Of a stretch of 64,000 bases of DNA, positions 54,413 to 64,000 are shown piece by piece (positions within the stretch are counted from its first letter, which is position 1; each line of letters starts with the position of its first letter). Below the pieces are notes generated by a model. The model was not told the DNA's origin. It ran no database searches and was given only the letters and a program-made list of their open reading frames with translations. Where the stretch lies: contig KK211275.1 of assembly GCA_000621425.1 (NCBI GenBank), positions 598,523 through 662,522 of the forward strand, given 5' to 3'. Both the position numbers and the translations under genes were made by a program. This stretch comes from Lachnospiraceae bacterium AB2028 (lineage in GTDB: Bacteria > Bacillota > Clostridia > Lachnospirales > Lachnospiraceae).

Positions 54413-56938
54413 TTACTTCTTCTTTTTCGTGCCTTTATACTCGCTGCCGGATGCGATCTTAGCCTCGGCCTCCGCGATCTTCTTTTCAAGCTCTGACTTA
54501 ATGTCTTCCCTGATCTTTTCCTTTGCGTCAGATATCATGAGTTTTTTCTGCTCTTCTTCCTTTTTGATCCTGATCTTTTCAGCCTTACGCTTCTCGATGA
54601 TGCCCTGTTCTTCCTTTGTATACGGAAGATAAGCAAATACCGATACAGACAAAGGCTTTAAGTGTACACAGATTGAATTATCGAAACCGTTGCACTTTTC
54701 ATCCCTTGCAAGGATCAGGTTAGGATTTGCGGACTCGCTTCCGCCATATGCCTCATCAGCTGAGCAGAGCATCTCCTGATACTTTCCGTCCTCGGGAACT
54801 CCGGTCTCATATTTCGGATAATCAACATTCGCAAAATTGAACAGCACAAGCAGTTCGTCGTTACCGTTCTTTCTCACGAACGAAAGCACATTGCTCTCTA
54901 TGGCGTTCTCGTCCACCCACTTGAATCCCTCTTCCGAAGTATCGGATGAAAGAGCCGGATGCTTTGTATAGAAACGGTTCAGATCCCTGATGAAATTCTT
55001 GAAATACTGCTGGCTCTCGCTGTATGTATTAAGGTCTATACGCTTGCCTGCATCAAAAGAATCTGATACGCCTATTTCCTGGCCCATAAATGTGGACATC
55101 TTTCCTACATGGAAAAGCTGATAAGCAAATAAAAGCTTTAAATTCTCCCACTTGGTAAGTTCGTCGCCGTTTACCCTGGAATACAGGCCGCCCTGACCGA
55201 AATCCAGATGTGAATGTGTCACGGGAAGTATGTAATTCTCACAGTACTGGTAGAGAGTGCTGTCAGTAAGCTCCTGATGATAATGCTTTCTCTCAATCGG
55301 ATCCTTGGAAAGGTAATCTGCCAGCTCATTGGTGAAATTAGGATCAGCCTTGTAATCAAAGCCAAGGGAAGTCTCGCCCTTGCCGGTAACAGTGCTGTAT
55401 CCGCTGGACTCTTCCGCAATGGTAAATATGCCATCGTTCATATCGTGAAGCATGCGGTTGGCTTCCTTAAGGAAATCAATTGTATCGAGATTCTCCACGC
55501 CGCCGTACATATTCGGCGTCCACTCACCGGGATTTCTGTAATAATCAAGATACAGCATTCCTGTAACATCTGAGAATACAAAAGCGTCGATATGATATGC
55601 TTCCGCCCAATATCTAAGGGATGACAGAAGGTATTCCCTTACCTCAGGACGCTTTTTATCAAATATGAACATACCTGTCCTGGGATCCATGCCCATACGG
55701 TAGTCGCCGTATTCATAGATGCTGGTTCCGTCATAGCCGCCAAGGCCGGACTCTATATTGCTGAAGTCAGTGATAGTCCACTGCATTATGACACCGATGC
55801 CTGCATTATGCATCTTATCTACAAATCGCTTATAGTCATCCGGCTTACCATAACGCCATGTAGGAGCAAAGAAAAGCGCCGGGTGGTAGCCGCAGGAATT
55901 ATCATCCGGATATTCCATAAAAGGCATAAGCGAAACATGGGAATAGCCCATATTCTTTACATACTTTGCAAGCCCATCAGCAAGCTCTGCAATATTTACA
56001 TTTTCACCTTCCGTGCCACAGGATGAAAGGGGCACTTCATAAATATTAAGGGGAATTGCTTTGTCCGAATCCTTTTCTCCCTGCTCCTTTGGAATGTATG
56101 CCGCCTTTTTGCGTTCCTTCATCCACTTTGCGTCATCCCAGTCATATGAGGACTCATAGGTAACCTGGCTTGCGCCGTCCCTCTTTGCCTCCTGCATAAA
56201 GCAGTAAGGATCAGCCTTCATGGTCTTTGCACCGCCGTGCATTACCACTTCAAATTTATAATTGTCCCCTTCTTCAATACCGGGAACAAAAAGCTCGAAT
56301 ATACCGCTGCGGTTACGCCTGTTCATGGGCGTTTCCAGGCCGTTCCACTCATTGAAATCACCCACAACGCTCACCCTAATAGCATTAGGTGCCCACACCC
56401 TGAACATACAGCCACGGACATTCTTTACGCTCTTTTTATGTGCGCCCATATAGAGATAGGTCTTATTGTCCGCACCGGATAAAAACCTGTCCTCGTCAGT
56501 CTCAGCAATTTCCTGACGGAAATTATAAATATCCCTGATATCCCTTATGCGGTACTTCTTGGGCTTTTTCTTTTTTAATGAAGAGGTCTTCTTTTCATCA
56601 GCATCATCCTCGGAATCGGATTCTCCCTTTTCTTCTTCTACGGGATATTCAATATGATACTTATAATCAAAACGGTCAATTCCGGGAAGGACCGCCGCAA
56701 AGAATCCGGTTTCGTCAGCCATTTCCATCTTTACTTCTTCCTTTACCGTCCTGCCCCTGGTGCCCTTTGTATCATCCACATAGACATACACATTTTCGGC
56801 TCCCGGAAAAAAACACTGAATAAGGGACTGCCTGCCCACATTGTGGGAGCCGAGAAATTCATCAGGTGCGTCACACTCACCGTATACCACTTCCTCGATC
56901 TTCGCCCAGTCCATCATGTTGTAAAGTTTCTTGTTCAT
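54413..56938 (-). CDS. Glycogen branching enzyme-like protein, predicted catalytically inactive
   Basis: An 841-residue GH13 homologue closest in pattern to GlgB. An N-terminal domain (1-100), an acidic/Lys-rich insert (102-128), a CBM48-like module (about 175-265) and the (beta/alpha)8 barrel (about 300-640) precede an all-beta C-domain. Barrel scaffolding matches GlgB (YEYGDYRMG, GMLYLDY, GGVENLDTIDFLKEANR, YCENYILPV), but active-site signatures are altered. Region I DWVPGHF is QWTITDF (386-392). Region II DALRVDAV is DAFVFSDV (451-458), losing the Arg (V454) and nucleophile Asp (S456). Region IV SHDEV is THSHL (574-578), losing the Asp. The acid Glu in IAEESS is kept. A glycan-binding or regulatory role is likely. 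Operon: DUF1015 upstream, mscS downstream. Confidence 0.88.
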   Translation of the reverse strand: MNKKLYNMMDWAKIEEVVYGECDAPDEFLGSHNVGRQSLIQCFFPGAENVYVYVDDTKGTRGRTVKEEVKMEMADETGFFAAVLPGIDRFDYKYHIEYPVEEEKGESDSEDDADEKKTSSLKKKKPKKYRIRDIRDIYNFRQEIAETDEDRFLSGADNKTYLYMGAHKKSVKNVRGCMFRVWAPNAIRVSVVGDFNEWNGLETPMNRRNRSGIFELFVPGIEEGDNYKFEVVMHGGAKTMKADPYCFMQEAKRDGASQVTYESSYDWDDAKWMKERKKAAYIPKEQGEKDSDKAIPLNIYEVPLSSCGTEGENVNIAELADGLAKYVKNMGYSHVSLMPFMEYPDDNSCGYHPALFFAPTWRYGKPDDYKRFVDKMHNAGIGVIMQWTITDFSNIESGLGGYDGTSIYEYGDYRMGMDPRTGMFIFDKKRPEVREYLLSSLRYWAEAYHIDAFVFSDVTGMLYLDYYRNPGEWTPNMYGGVENLDTIDFLKEANRMLHDMNDGIFTIAEESSGYSTVTGKGETSLGFDYKADPNFTNELADYLSKDPIERKHYHQELTDSTLYQYCENYILPVTHSHLDFGQGGLYSRVNGDELTKWENLKLLFAYQLFHVGKMSTFMGQEIGVSDSFDAGKRIDLNTYSESQQYFKNFIRDLNRFYTKHPALSSDTSEEGFKWVDENAIESNVLSFVRKNGNDELLVLFNFANVDYPKYETGVPEDGKYQEMLCSADEAYGGSESANPNLILARDEKCNGFDNSICVHLKPLSVSVFAYLPYTKEEQGIIEKRKAEKIRIKKEEEQKKLMISDAKEKIREDIKSELEKKIAEAEAKIASGSEYKGTKKKK

Positions 56939-56967
56939 CAGTTAACCCCTTCTCTTATTTTTCAGTA

Positions 56968-58206
56968 TCAGATCAAATGTATAAATATACCGCTCCTAAG
57001 CTTCGGCTCAAACCAGGTGGATTTAGGCGGCATAAGCCTTCCTGCATCAGCCACAGCAAAAAGTTCAGCTATTGATGTGGGATACATTGAAAATGCAAGG
57101 CCGTTATCAAAACCGTCAGCCCTGGTCTTAAGCTCATCCAGACCCCTTATTCCGCCAACAAACTCTATACGGTTATCGGTCTTGGGATCCTTTATTCCAA
57201 GGATGTCATCCAGGACATATTTCTGAAGGATTGCAACATCCAGACCGTCCACGGGATCATTACTCCTGTACTCATCCTTTATGGTAATGCTATACCACTT
57301 GCCTGCAAGGTACATTCCAAAATTCCCCTTTGCCACAGGCTTGTATGCGCTGTCAGCCGGCTCACCGATTTCAAAGAATCCTGCCATCTTATCCATGAAC
57401 TGGTCTGCATTAAGACCGTTTAAGTCATGGACAACCCTGTTATAGTCCATGATCATCAGCTCCTTATCAGGAAAGATAACAGACATGAAGAAATTAAACT
57501 CTTCATCTCCGGTATATCCGGGATTCTCAGCCCTGCGCTTAAGTCCTACCTTAACTGCAGATGCGCATCTGTGGTGTCCGTCAGCGATATAGATAGAATC
57601 AATGCCTGCAAAAGCTTCGCCTATAGCCTTGATATCAGCATCATTGTCTATGATAAACACACGATGTCTGATACCGTCATCAGAAACGAAATCATAAAGT
57701 GCTTCGTTTTTCTTGGTTCTTTCAACAACCTCGTTTATCACAGCATTCTCACGGTATGCAAGGAATATAGGGCCGGTCTGTGCAGAGCAGGTGTCCACAT
57801 GGCGTATCCTGTCTTCTTCCTTGTCAGCCCTTGTATTCTCGTGCTTCTTTATAACTGCATTCTGGTAATCATCAATGGATGCGCAGGCAGCAATGCCTGT
57901 CTGTGTACGGCCGTCCATTGTAAGCTCATAGATATAATAAACAGCCTTTTCTTCCTGTATAAAACGTCCATCTGTGATGCGTTCCTTAAGCATCTCGGAT
58001 GCCTTTGCGTATACTTCGGGAGCGTATGTATCCACGCTGTCGTCAAACTGTGTTTCAGCCCTGTCGATTGCTAAGAAAGATTCGGGATTCGCATCCACGA
58101 CAACCTTAGCCTCTTTCCTGCTGTATACGTCATAAGGAAGGGCTGCTATTTTGCTTTCCATTCCCTTTCCCGGTCTAACTGCCTTAAACGGTCTGATGAT
58201 TGCCAT
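56968..58206 (-). CDS. DUF1015 family protein
   Basis: A 412-residue cytoplasmic protein of unknown biochemical role. It has the family opening IRPFKAVRPGKG and AALPYDVYSRKEA, and the conserved YIADGHHRCASAVKVG motif near residue 210, whose Asp-Gly-His-His-Arg suggests a metal or phosphate site. In Clostridia this family commonly sits beside serA and serC, as here, which suggests a link with serine metabolism. GGAGG precedes the ATG. A terminator and a promoter separate it from serA, so it heads a unit with the branching-enzyme-like and mscS genes. Confidence 0.9.
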   Translation of the reverse strand: MAIIRPFKAVRPGKGMESKIAALPYDVYSRKEAKVVVDANPESFLAIDRAETQFDDSVDTYAPEVYAKASEMLKERITDGRFIQEEKAVYYIYELTMDGRTQTGIAACASIDDYQNAVIKKHENTRADKEEDRIRHVDTCSAQTGPIFLAYRENAVINEVVERTKKNEALYDFVSDDGIRHRVFIIDNDADIKAIGEAFAGIDSIYIADGHHRCASAVKVGLKRRAENPGYTGDEEFNFFMSVIFPDKELMIMDYNRVVHDLNGLNADQFMDKMAGFFEIGEPADSAYKPVAKGNFGMYLAGKWYSITIKDEYRSNDPVDGLDVAILQKYVLDDILGIKDPKTDNRIEFVGGIRGLDELKTRADGFDNGLAFSMYPTSIAELFAVADAGRLMPPKSTWFEPKLRSGIFIHLI

Positions 58207-58268
58207 TGTATATTCCTCCGGTAGTATTTAATTTATGCAGTCTGCTCACAGACCACATATTCTGTATA

Positions 58269-58298
58269 ATTATACTCTAAAATGGGCTATTTCTCCAA
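58269..58298 (-). promoter_or_regulatory. Promoter of the DUF1015 unit
   Basis: On the minus strand TTGGAG (58298-58293), an 18-base spacer and TATAAT (58274-58269), about 62 bases before the ATG. Confidence 0.7.
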
Positions 58299-58336
58299 TT
58301 GTTTTTATCATACCGAATACCCCGATGCTTATTGCA

Positions 58337-58367
58337 CAAAATAAGGCCGGCTAACAGCCGACCTTAT
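58337..58367 (-). terminator. Intrinsic terminator after serA
   Basis: On the minus strand ATAAGGTCGGCT (58367-58356), a three-base loop and AGCCGGCCTTAT (58352-58341) with one G-T wobble, followed by TTTTG. Ends the serC-serA unit. Confidence 0.88.
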
Positions 58368-58394
58368 CTTAAATAATATGATTTTACTTGATAA

Positions 58395-59561
58395 TTACTT
58401 TATTACCCTTACCCTGATAACATCATCGATAGCATTAAGCTTAGCAATGATATCATCATTTGCAGGCGAATCAACATCGATAAGGGTATATGCATAATCT
58501 CCCTTGGACTTGTTGACCATGTTGGAAATATTGATGCCCTGGTCACCGAAAAGTGCGGTGAACTTTGTGATCATATTTGCCAGGTTCTTGTGGCAGATGG
58601 TAATTCTGCCTGCAGTCTGGCACACACCTGAATCAACATTAGGATAGTTAACAGAGTTGATTATGTTTCCGTTCTCTAAGAAGTTCTGTATCTCATCAAC
58701 AGCCATAACAGCACAGTTATCTTCTGCCTCTGCAGTAGATGCACCAAGGTGAGGAAGAAGGATAACACCTTCCTTGCCTGCTGTAGTAGGATTAGCAAAG
58801 TCGGAAACGTACTTGCGAATCTTACCTGCAGCAATGCCGTCAAGAACAGCCTGCTCGTCAGCAAGAAGATCACGGGCAAAGTTAAGAATGATAACACCTT
58901 CCTTCATCTGGTCGATGGCTTCCTTATTGATCATTCCCTTTGTAGCATCCATAAGAGGTACATGTATGGTGATGAAATCACACTGCTTATAGATATCATT
59001 TACATCAGATACATGATGAACACCTGACTCAAGGCTCCAAGCAGCCTTAACAGACAGATAAGGATCATAACCATAAACATCCATGCCAAGGCTCATTGCA
59101 GCATTTGCAACCTTTACGCCGATAGCACCGAGACCGATGATACCAAGTTTCTTGCCCAGTATCTCTGTACCTGCGAACTTCTTCTTTTCCTTCTCTGCAA
59201 CCTTTGCGATATTCTCATCAGTAGCATCGCTCTTTACCCACTCTATACCGCCTACGATATCTCTGGAAGCGATAAGCATACCTGCAAGAACCAGCTCCTT
59301 AACAGCATTTGCATTAGCACCGGGTGTGTTGAATACTACGATTCCTTTCTCAGCGCACTTATCCAGCGGGATATTGTTTACGCCTGCACCTGCTCTTGCT
59401 ACTGCAAGTAGCTTGTCTGAAAGCTCCATATCGTGCATTGCGGCACTTCTTACCAGGATGGCATCAGCCTCATTTACGTCATCAGTCTTAACATAATCGC
59501 TTGAAAAGTTATCCAATCCGATATTTGCAATGGGATTGAGACAATTGTATTTATAAGCCAT
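58395..59561 (-). CDS. serA: D-3-phosphoglycerate dehydrogenase
   Basis: First step of serine synthesis, oxidising 3-phosphoglycerate with NAD. The 388-residue product has the substrate-binding RAGAGVNNIPLDKC, the Rossmann motif GLGAIGVKVANAA, the catalytic Arg in NFARDLLADE and His in LPHLGASTAEAEDNC. The C-terminal ACT domain (about 315-388, VNKSKGDYAYTLIDVD) allows serine feedback. It lacks the intervening ASB domain of long forms. It lies 26 bases after serC with GAGAGG before the ATG. Confidence 0.96.
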   Translation of the reverse strand: MAYKYNCLNPIANIGLDNFSSDYVKTDDVNEADAILVRSAAMHDMELSDKLLAVARAGAGVNNIPLDKCAEKGIVVFNTPGANANAVKELVLAGMLIASRDIVGGIEWVKSDATDENIAKVAEKEKKKFAGTEILGKKLGIIGLGAIGVKVANAAMSLGMDVYGYDPYLSVKAAWSLESGVHHVSDVNDIYKQCDFITIHVPLMDATKGMINKEAIDQMKEGVIILNFARDLLADEQAVLDGIAAGKIRKYVSDFANPTTAGKEGVILLPHLGASTAEAEDNCAVMAVDEIQNFLENGNIINSVNYPNVDSGVCQTAGRITICHKNLANMITKFTALFGDQGINISNMVNKSKGDYAYTLIDVDSPANDDIIAKLNAIDDVIRVRVIK

Positions 59562-59587
59562 TTTAACTTACCTCTCTATTATCAGAA

Positions 59588-60670
59588 TTACTTATTCTCA
59601 GTTTCAAACTTCTTCATGAATTCTACAAGTGCCTTTACGCCTTCGATAGGCATAGCGTTGTAGATGGATGCCCGCATTCCGCCTACGGATCTGTGACCCT
59701 TAAGGTTTTCAAATCCTGCAGCCTTAGCCTCGGCAATAAACTTGGCATTAAGCTCCTCGCTGTCTGTTACGAAAGGAACGTTCATAAGTGATCTGTCTTC
59801 CTTGCGTACTGTTCCTCTGAACATTGCAGACTCATCAAGGTAATCATAAAGCACTGCAGCCTTCTCTTCGTTGATCTGCTTCATTGCATCCAGACCGCCC
59901 ATCTTCTGTATCCACTTGAATACCTTGCCGCAGATATAGATTCCGTAGCAGGGAGGTGTATTGTAAAGTGAATCAGCATCTACCTGAGTCTTATACTTCA
60001 TGATGGTAGGTGTTCCGGGAAGTACATCATCAGTAACAAGGTCTTCTCTGATAATAACGATAACAACACCTGCAGGTCCGATATTCTTCTGAACACCGCC
60101 GTAGATGAGACCATACTTTGTCACATCCATGGGCTCAGACAGGAAGCATGAAGATACATCAGAAACAAGAGTCTTGCCCTTTGTGTTAGGAAGGGTCTTG
60201 AACTTTGTTCCGTAGATTGTATTGTTCTCACAGATATATACATAGTCTGCATCAGGTGATATAGGAAGATCTGAGCAGTCAGGTATATAAGAGAATGTCT
60301 TATCCTCGGATGATGCAATCTTGTTTGCTGTACCGTAAAGTTTTGCTTCGTTGAAAGCCTTCTTAGCCCACTGACCTGTAACGATGTAGTCAGCAACCTT
60401 ATTCTTCATAAGGTTCATGGGAATCTGAGCAAACTGAAGGTGTGCTCCGCCCTGAAGGAAAAGCACTTTATAATTGTCGGGAACATTTAAAAGTGAACGA
60501 AGGTCAGCCTCAGCTGTCTTGATTATCTCGTCGTACACCTTTGACCTGTGGCTCATCTCCATAACGGACATTCCACATCCGCGGTAATCCAGCATCTCCT
60601 CTGCAGCTTCTTTTAATACTTCCTCGGGTAATACTGCCGGTCCGGCCGAGAAATTGTACACTCTGCTCAC
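59588..60670 (-). CDS. serC: Phosphoserine aminotransferase
   Basis: Second step of serine synthesis, PLP-dependent transamination of 3-phosphohydroxypyruvate with glutamate. The 360-residue product starts VYNFSAGPAVLPEEVL, carries the HRSKVYDEI and LQGGAHLQFAQIPMN segments and the PLP lysine in YGGVQKNIGPAGV. The start codon is GTG with AGGAGG eight bases upstream. It is the first gene of the serC-serA unit, with a promoter just upstream. Confidence 0.96.
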   Translation of the reverse strand: MSRVYNFSAGPAVLPEEVLKEAAEEMLDYRGCGMSVMEMSHRSKVYDEIIKTAEADLRSLLNVPDNYKVLFLQGGAHLQFAQIPMNLMKNKVADYIVTGQWAKKAFNEAKLYGTANKIASSEDKTFSYIPDCSDLPISPDADYVYICENNTIYGTKFKTLPNTKGKTLVSDVSSCFLSEPMDVTKYGLIYGGVQKNIGPAGVVIVIIREDLVTDDVLPGTPTIMKYKTQVDADSLYNTPPCYGIYICGKVFKWIQKMGGLDAMKQINEEKAAVLYDYLDESAMFRGTVRKEDRSLMNVPFVTDSEELNAKFIAEAKAAGFENLKGHRSVGGMRASIYNAMPIEGVKALVEFMKKFETENK

Positions 60671-60727
60671 TTCTTTTTCCTCCTTGTAGGTAAATGTATG
60701 TTGCGTCTTTTCAGTAAAGACTATAAA

Positions 60728-60757
60728 AGTTTACTACCAAACATGTTATTAAGTCAA
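60728..60757 (-). promoter_or_regulatory. Promoter of serC-serA
   Basis: On the minus strand TTGACT (60757-60752), an 18-base spacer and TAAACT (60733-60728), about 57 bases before the GTG. A weak A/T-rich hairpin (TTAAGA...TCTTAA) overlaps the -35 side and may act as an ilvB terminator. No leader peptide or riboswitch was recognised. Confidence 0.62.
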
Positions 60758-60775
60758 TTAAGATTTTATTCTTAA

Positions 60776-62536
60776 TCAGCCTTCTTCTTTTGCCAGGTCA
60801 TCTGCATCAAAAGCTGTATCAAGGGGCTTTCCGCCTGGAACCATGGGGAACACCTTATCATCCTTCTCTATCTGGCAATCGATGACGAACGGTCCCTTTG
60901 CATTAAGTGCCCTCTTTATTGCAGGACCAACCTCTTCCTTCTTTGTGATGCGCACTGCCTCACAGCCAAGGCCTTCAGCAACTTTCACGAAATCAACTGC
61001 ATCATCCAGCACGGTCTGTGAATAGCGCTCGCCGTAGAAAAGGGTCTGCCACTGCCTTACCATTCCCAGCACATGGTTATTCACTATGATCTGGATAACA
61101 GGGATGTTGTACCTTGATGCTGTTGCCAGTTCGTTCATGTTCATTCTAAAACACCCGTCACCGCCGATATTAACGACTACCTTATCAGGACGGCCCACTT
61201 TAGCACCGATAGCAGCACCGAGACCATATCCCATGGTACCGAGTCCGCCGGACGTGATAAAGGTCCTGGGCTCCTTGAATTTATAGTACTCAGCTGTCCA
61301 CATCTGATGCTGTCCAACATCCGTTGAGATTATGGCATTTCCCTTAGTAGCCTTGTAAAGCTCTTCTATCACATATGGGCAGGTCAGCATGCTTTTGTCA
61401 TATGAAAGCGGCATCTCCTTTTTCATTGTCTTTATATGCTTCATCCAATCTGTATGCTTTTGGGCAGGAAGTTTTTTGTTTATAAGGGAAAGCACTTCCT
61501 TTAAGTCGCCTACAACAGCACAGGTAGTCTGAATGTTTTTATTTATCTCAGCAGCATCAATATCAATGTGAAGGATCTTAGCCTGTGATGCAAAAGTCTT
61601 GGGATTGGATACTACACGGTCAGAGAACCTTGCGCCCAGTGAAATCAGCAGGTCGCACTCACATACTGCCCTGTTGGTGGTCTTGGATCCGTGCATACCG
61701 ATCATTCCGGTATACCTGTCATTATTTTCATCAAAAGAGCCTTTGCTCATAAGAGAGCCGCAGACTGGTGCGTCAAGCTTTTCTACAAACTCTGCAAGTT
61801 CTTTTGAAGCGCCGCTTATTACAGCACCGCCGCCCACATAGATCATGGGTTTTTCGGAATTTTTCAAAAGCTCAACAGCCTTTTTGATATCCTCGCTGTC
61901 ATACTGCTTTTTCTCAACAGGCATAACAGGCTTTGCAGGTGTATAAAGACAGGTTGCAGCAGTCACATCCTTTGTGATATCCACAAGCACAGGTCCGGGT
62001 CTTCCGCTCTTTGCGATCTGGAAAGCCCTCCTGATGGTATCTGCAAGGCGTGTAACATCCTTTACGATATAGCCATGCTTTGTTATGGGCATGGTAATGC
62101 CTGCGATATCAACCTCCTGGAAGGTATCCTTACCAAGCCAGGGAAGCGTAACATTTGCGGTGATAGCAACAAGGGGCACGCTATCCATATACGCAGTTGC
62201 TATACCGGTAACAAGATTGGTCGCGCCGGGGCCGCTGGTAGCCAGACAGACTCCGACTTTTCCGGTAACCCTTGCATAGCCGTCAGCCGCATGGGCAGCG
62301 CCCTGCTCATGGCTTGTAAGCACATGTCTTATCTCTGATGAATGTTTATAAAGTTCGTCGTAAATATTAAGGATAGAGCCTCCGGGATAACCGAAGACAG
62401 TATCAACGCCCTGCTCTTTCAGGCACTCAACAACAATCTGTGAGCCTGTAAGCTCACGTGGAGCATTTTTCCCTGTCTTTGCTGTTTTCTTTACTGCATC
62501 ACTTTTTGCTGAAGCATTTTTTGCTCTGCCTGCCAT
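60776..62536 (-). CDS. ilvB: Acetolactate synthase, large (catalytic) subunit
   Basis: Thiamine diphosphate enzyme forming acetolactate or acetohydroxybutyrate, first common step to valine, leucine and isoleucine. The 586-residue product has the TPP glutamate region FGYPGGSILNIYDEL and HEQGAAHAADGYAR, the central FAD-type domain (SLGARFSDRVV) and the TPP/Mg motif GDGCFRMNMNELATA...NN. A basic 25-residue N-terminal tail rich in Ala and Lys is atypical. AGGAGG precedes the ATG. It follows ilvD by 37 bases; no regulatory small subunit gene (ilvN) is next to it. Confidence 0.95.
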   Translation of the reverse strand: MAGRAKNASAKSDAVKKTAKTGKNAPRELTGSQIVVECLKEQGVDTVFGYPGGSILNIYDELYKHSSEIRHVLTSHEQGAAHAADGYARVTGKVGVCLATSGPGATNLVTGIATAYMDSVPLVAITANVTLPWLGKDTFQEVDIAGITMPITKHGYIVKDVTRLADTIRRAFQIAKSGRPGPVLVDITKDVTAATCLYTPAKPVMPVEKKQYDSEDIKKAVELLKNSEKPMIYVGGGAVISGASKELAEFVEKLDAPVCGSLMSKGSFDENNDRYTGMIGMHGSKTTNRAVCECDLLISLGARFSDRVVSNPKTFASQAKILHIDIDAAEINKNIQTTCAVVGDLKEVLSLINKKLPAQKHTDWMKHIKTMKKEMPLSYDKSMLTCPYVIEELYKATKGNAIISTDVGQHQMWTAEYYKFKEPRTFITSGGLGTMGYGLGAAIGAKVGRPDKVVVNIGGDGCFRMNMNELATASRYNIPVIQIIVNNHVLGMVRQWQTLFYGERYSQTVLDDAVDFVKVAEGLGCEAVRITKKEEVGPAIKRALNAKGPFVIDCQIEKDDKVFPMVPGGKPLDTAFDADDLAKEEG

Positions 62537-62573
62537 CTGTATCTCTTCCTCCTGATACTATTTTAGTAATTGT

Positions 62574-64000
62574 TCAGTCTTTTCCGGGGATCTTAAGTAT
62601 CGCACCGGTATTTCCGGAAGTAACAAGCTCACGGTATCTTGCAAGATATCCCGTAACTTCCTTTACAACAGGCTTCCACTCAGCCTTTCTCTTTGCCATC
62701 TCTTCATCGGAGATCTTGACATCCAGCTTGTTAGCAGGGATATCGATGGAGATGATATCGCCTTCGTGAACAAATGCTATAGGTCCGCCCACTGCAGCCT
62801 CGGGTGATACATGGCCGATGGAAGCTCCCCTTGAAGCACCGGAAAATCTTCCGTCAGTGATAAGTGCAACAGATGCTCCAAGTCCCATTCCTGCGATCGC
62901 AGATGTAGGATTGAGCATTTCCCTCATGCCGGGGCCGCCCTTAGGTCCTTCGTATCTGATCACAACAACATCGCCTTCCTTTATCTTTCCGCCAAGGATT
63001 GCAGCGATAGCATCCTCTTCGCAGTCAAATACCCTTGCAGGTCCTTCATGAACCATCATCTCAGGAACAACTGCGCTTCTCTTTACGATACCGGTATCAG
63101 GTGCAAGATTACCCTTAAGCACTGCAATACCGCCGTTAGGCATAAACGGATTGTCTATAGGTCTGATGACCTCAGGATCCTTATTTACAGCATCCTTGAT
63201 GTTTTCTCCTACTGTCAGACCGGTAACAGTCAGGCAGTCTGTCTTTAAGAGGCCCTTCTTGTTGAGCTCGTTCATGACTGCATATACGCCGCCTGCCTCG
63301 TTTAAGTCCTCCATATATGTAGGACCTGCAGGTGCCAGGTGGCAGAGATTAGGTGTTCTGTCGGAAACCTCATTTGCGATCTCCATATTGATTTCTACGC
63401 CAGCCTCATGAGCAATAGCAGGAAGATGGAGCATAGTATTTGTGGAGCATCCAAGTGCCATATCAACAGCAAGAGCATTCATGAATGCATCTTCCGTCAT
63501 GATATCCCTGGGACGGATATTCTTTTCAAGCATCTCCATTACTTTGTAGCCTGCTGTCTTAGCAAGGCGTATGCGAGCTGAATAAACAGCAGGGATGGTT
63601 CCGTTTCCGCGGAGTCCCATACCGATTGCCTCTGTCAGGCAGTTCATGGAGTTTGCAGTATACATACCTGAACAGGAACCGCAGGTAGGACAAACTTTTT
63701 CTTCGTACTCAGCAAGTTTCTCCTCTGTCATTGTGCCTGCAGATACGGAACCTACAGCCTCAAACATTGAAGAAAGCGATCTCTTCCTTCCGTCAACACG
63801 GCCTGCAAGCATAGGGCCGCCTGAAACAAACACTGTAGGAACATTAACCCTTGCAGCAGCCATTAAGAGACCGGGAACATTCTTGTCGCAGTTAGGTATC
63901 ATTACAAGAGCATCGAAACCATGAGCCCTTGCAAGACACTCAGTAGAATCAGCGATCAGATCACGGGTCACCAGTGAGTACTTCATTCCTGTATGTCCCA
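62574..64000 (-). CDS. ilvD: Dihydroxy-acid dehydratase (5' end outside window)
   Basis: Iron-sulfur dehydratase of branched-chain amino acid synthesis. About 475 C-terminal residues are visible; the frame continues through the window edge ([14 protein letters not shown]), so the visible ATG at 63986 is internal, matching the family position near residue 80. The cluster-binding cysteines in [11 protein letters not shown] and [16 protein letters not shown] are present, as are the Mg/substrate segment [12 protein letters not shown] and the C-terminal [21 protein letters not shown]. Paired with ilvB downstream. Confidence 0.96.
   Translation of the reverse strand, partial: GHTGMKYSLVTRDLIADSTECLARAHGFDALVMIPNCDKNVPGLLMAAARVNVPTVFVSGGPMLAGRVDGRKRSLSSMFEAVGSVSAGTMTEEKLAEYEEKVCPTCGSCSGMYTANSMNCLTEAIGMGLRGNGTIPAVYSARIRLAKTAGYKVMEMLEKNIRPRDIMTEDAFMNALAVDMALGCSTNTMLHLPAIAHEAGVEINMEIANEVSDRTPNLCHLAPAGPTYMEDLNEAGGVYAVMNELNKKGLLKTDCLTVTGLTVGENIKDAVNKDPEVIRPIDNPFMPNGGIAVLKGNLAPDTGIVKRSAVVPEMMVHEGPARVFDCEEDAIAAILGGKIKEGDVVVIRYEGPKGGPGMREMLNPTSAIAGMGLGASVALITDGRFSGASRGASIGHVSPEAAVGGPIAFVHEGDIISIDIPANKLDVKISDEEMAKRKAEWKPVVKEVTGYLARYRELVTSGNTGAILKIPGKD

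Overview
The window looks like chromosomal DNA of an anaerobic Firmicute of the class Clostridia, most probably a Lachnospiraceae (Butyrivibrio/Roseburia-like). I infer this from moderate GC, strong AGGAGG ribosome sites, a folD-fhs pair, a biotin-dependent Na+-decarboxylase operon, BspA-type leucine-rich surface proteins with a class B sortase, and the cmk-ispH-rpsA order usual in Clostridia. Almost everything is on the minus strand; only two protein genes (29240-30031 and 31442-32563) are on the plus strand. No insertion sequence, phage, CRISPR array or rRNA was seen.

Layout, in minus-strand transcription order. (1) 64000-58395: ilvD (cut by the window edge), ilvB, serC, serA: branched-chain amino acid and serine synthesis. 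(2) 58206-53315: a DUF1015 protein, a glycogen-branching-enzyme homologue that has lost most of its catalytic residues, and an MscS channel. (3) tRNA-Thr(CGT), a secreted CHAP-like protein with a duplicated module, alaS, rpsU, a metallophosphoesterase, scpA and scpB. (4) 46042-40708: a five-gene operon with a 12S-type carboxyltransferase, a lipoprotein-OadG fusion, a biotin carrier, the OadB sodium pump and a 5S/OadA-type carboxyltransferase. (5) 40534-33544: RpiR regulator, HI0933-type flavoprotein, lipoprotein, cmk, a 194-nt near-palindrome, ispH overlapping rpsA; then an orphan cheR. (6) 32563-29240: a YprB-like RNase H-fold nuclease, a GH25-like membrane protein with an altered catalytic motif, and a leaderless gene for an AP2-like protein with a decayed HNH core. 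(7) 29148-20865: class B sortase, a 1822-residue BspA-type surface protein with a PKTGD sorting signal, and a 518-residue BspA-type secreted protein. (8) 20765-1: a very compact run of 16 genes (icd, a coiled-coil protein, nnr, alr, CNNM/CorC, yebC, glycosyltransferase, acidic protein, ftsK, fhs, folD, zinc-ribbon/TPR membrane protein, rRNA methyltransferase, phoH, ybeY and a membrane protein running off the window).

Most of the window is housekeeping. The points most worth a second look are the predicted branching-enzyme pseudoenzyme, the hybrid transcarboxylase/Na+-pump operon, the AP2/HNH-like leaderless gene beside the sortase locus, the near-palindromic element between cmk and ispH, and the long acidic disordered segments shared by FtsK, ScpB and two neighbours. 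All functional calls rest on motif recognition by eye; no database search was run.
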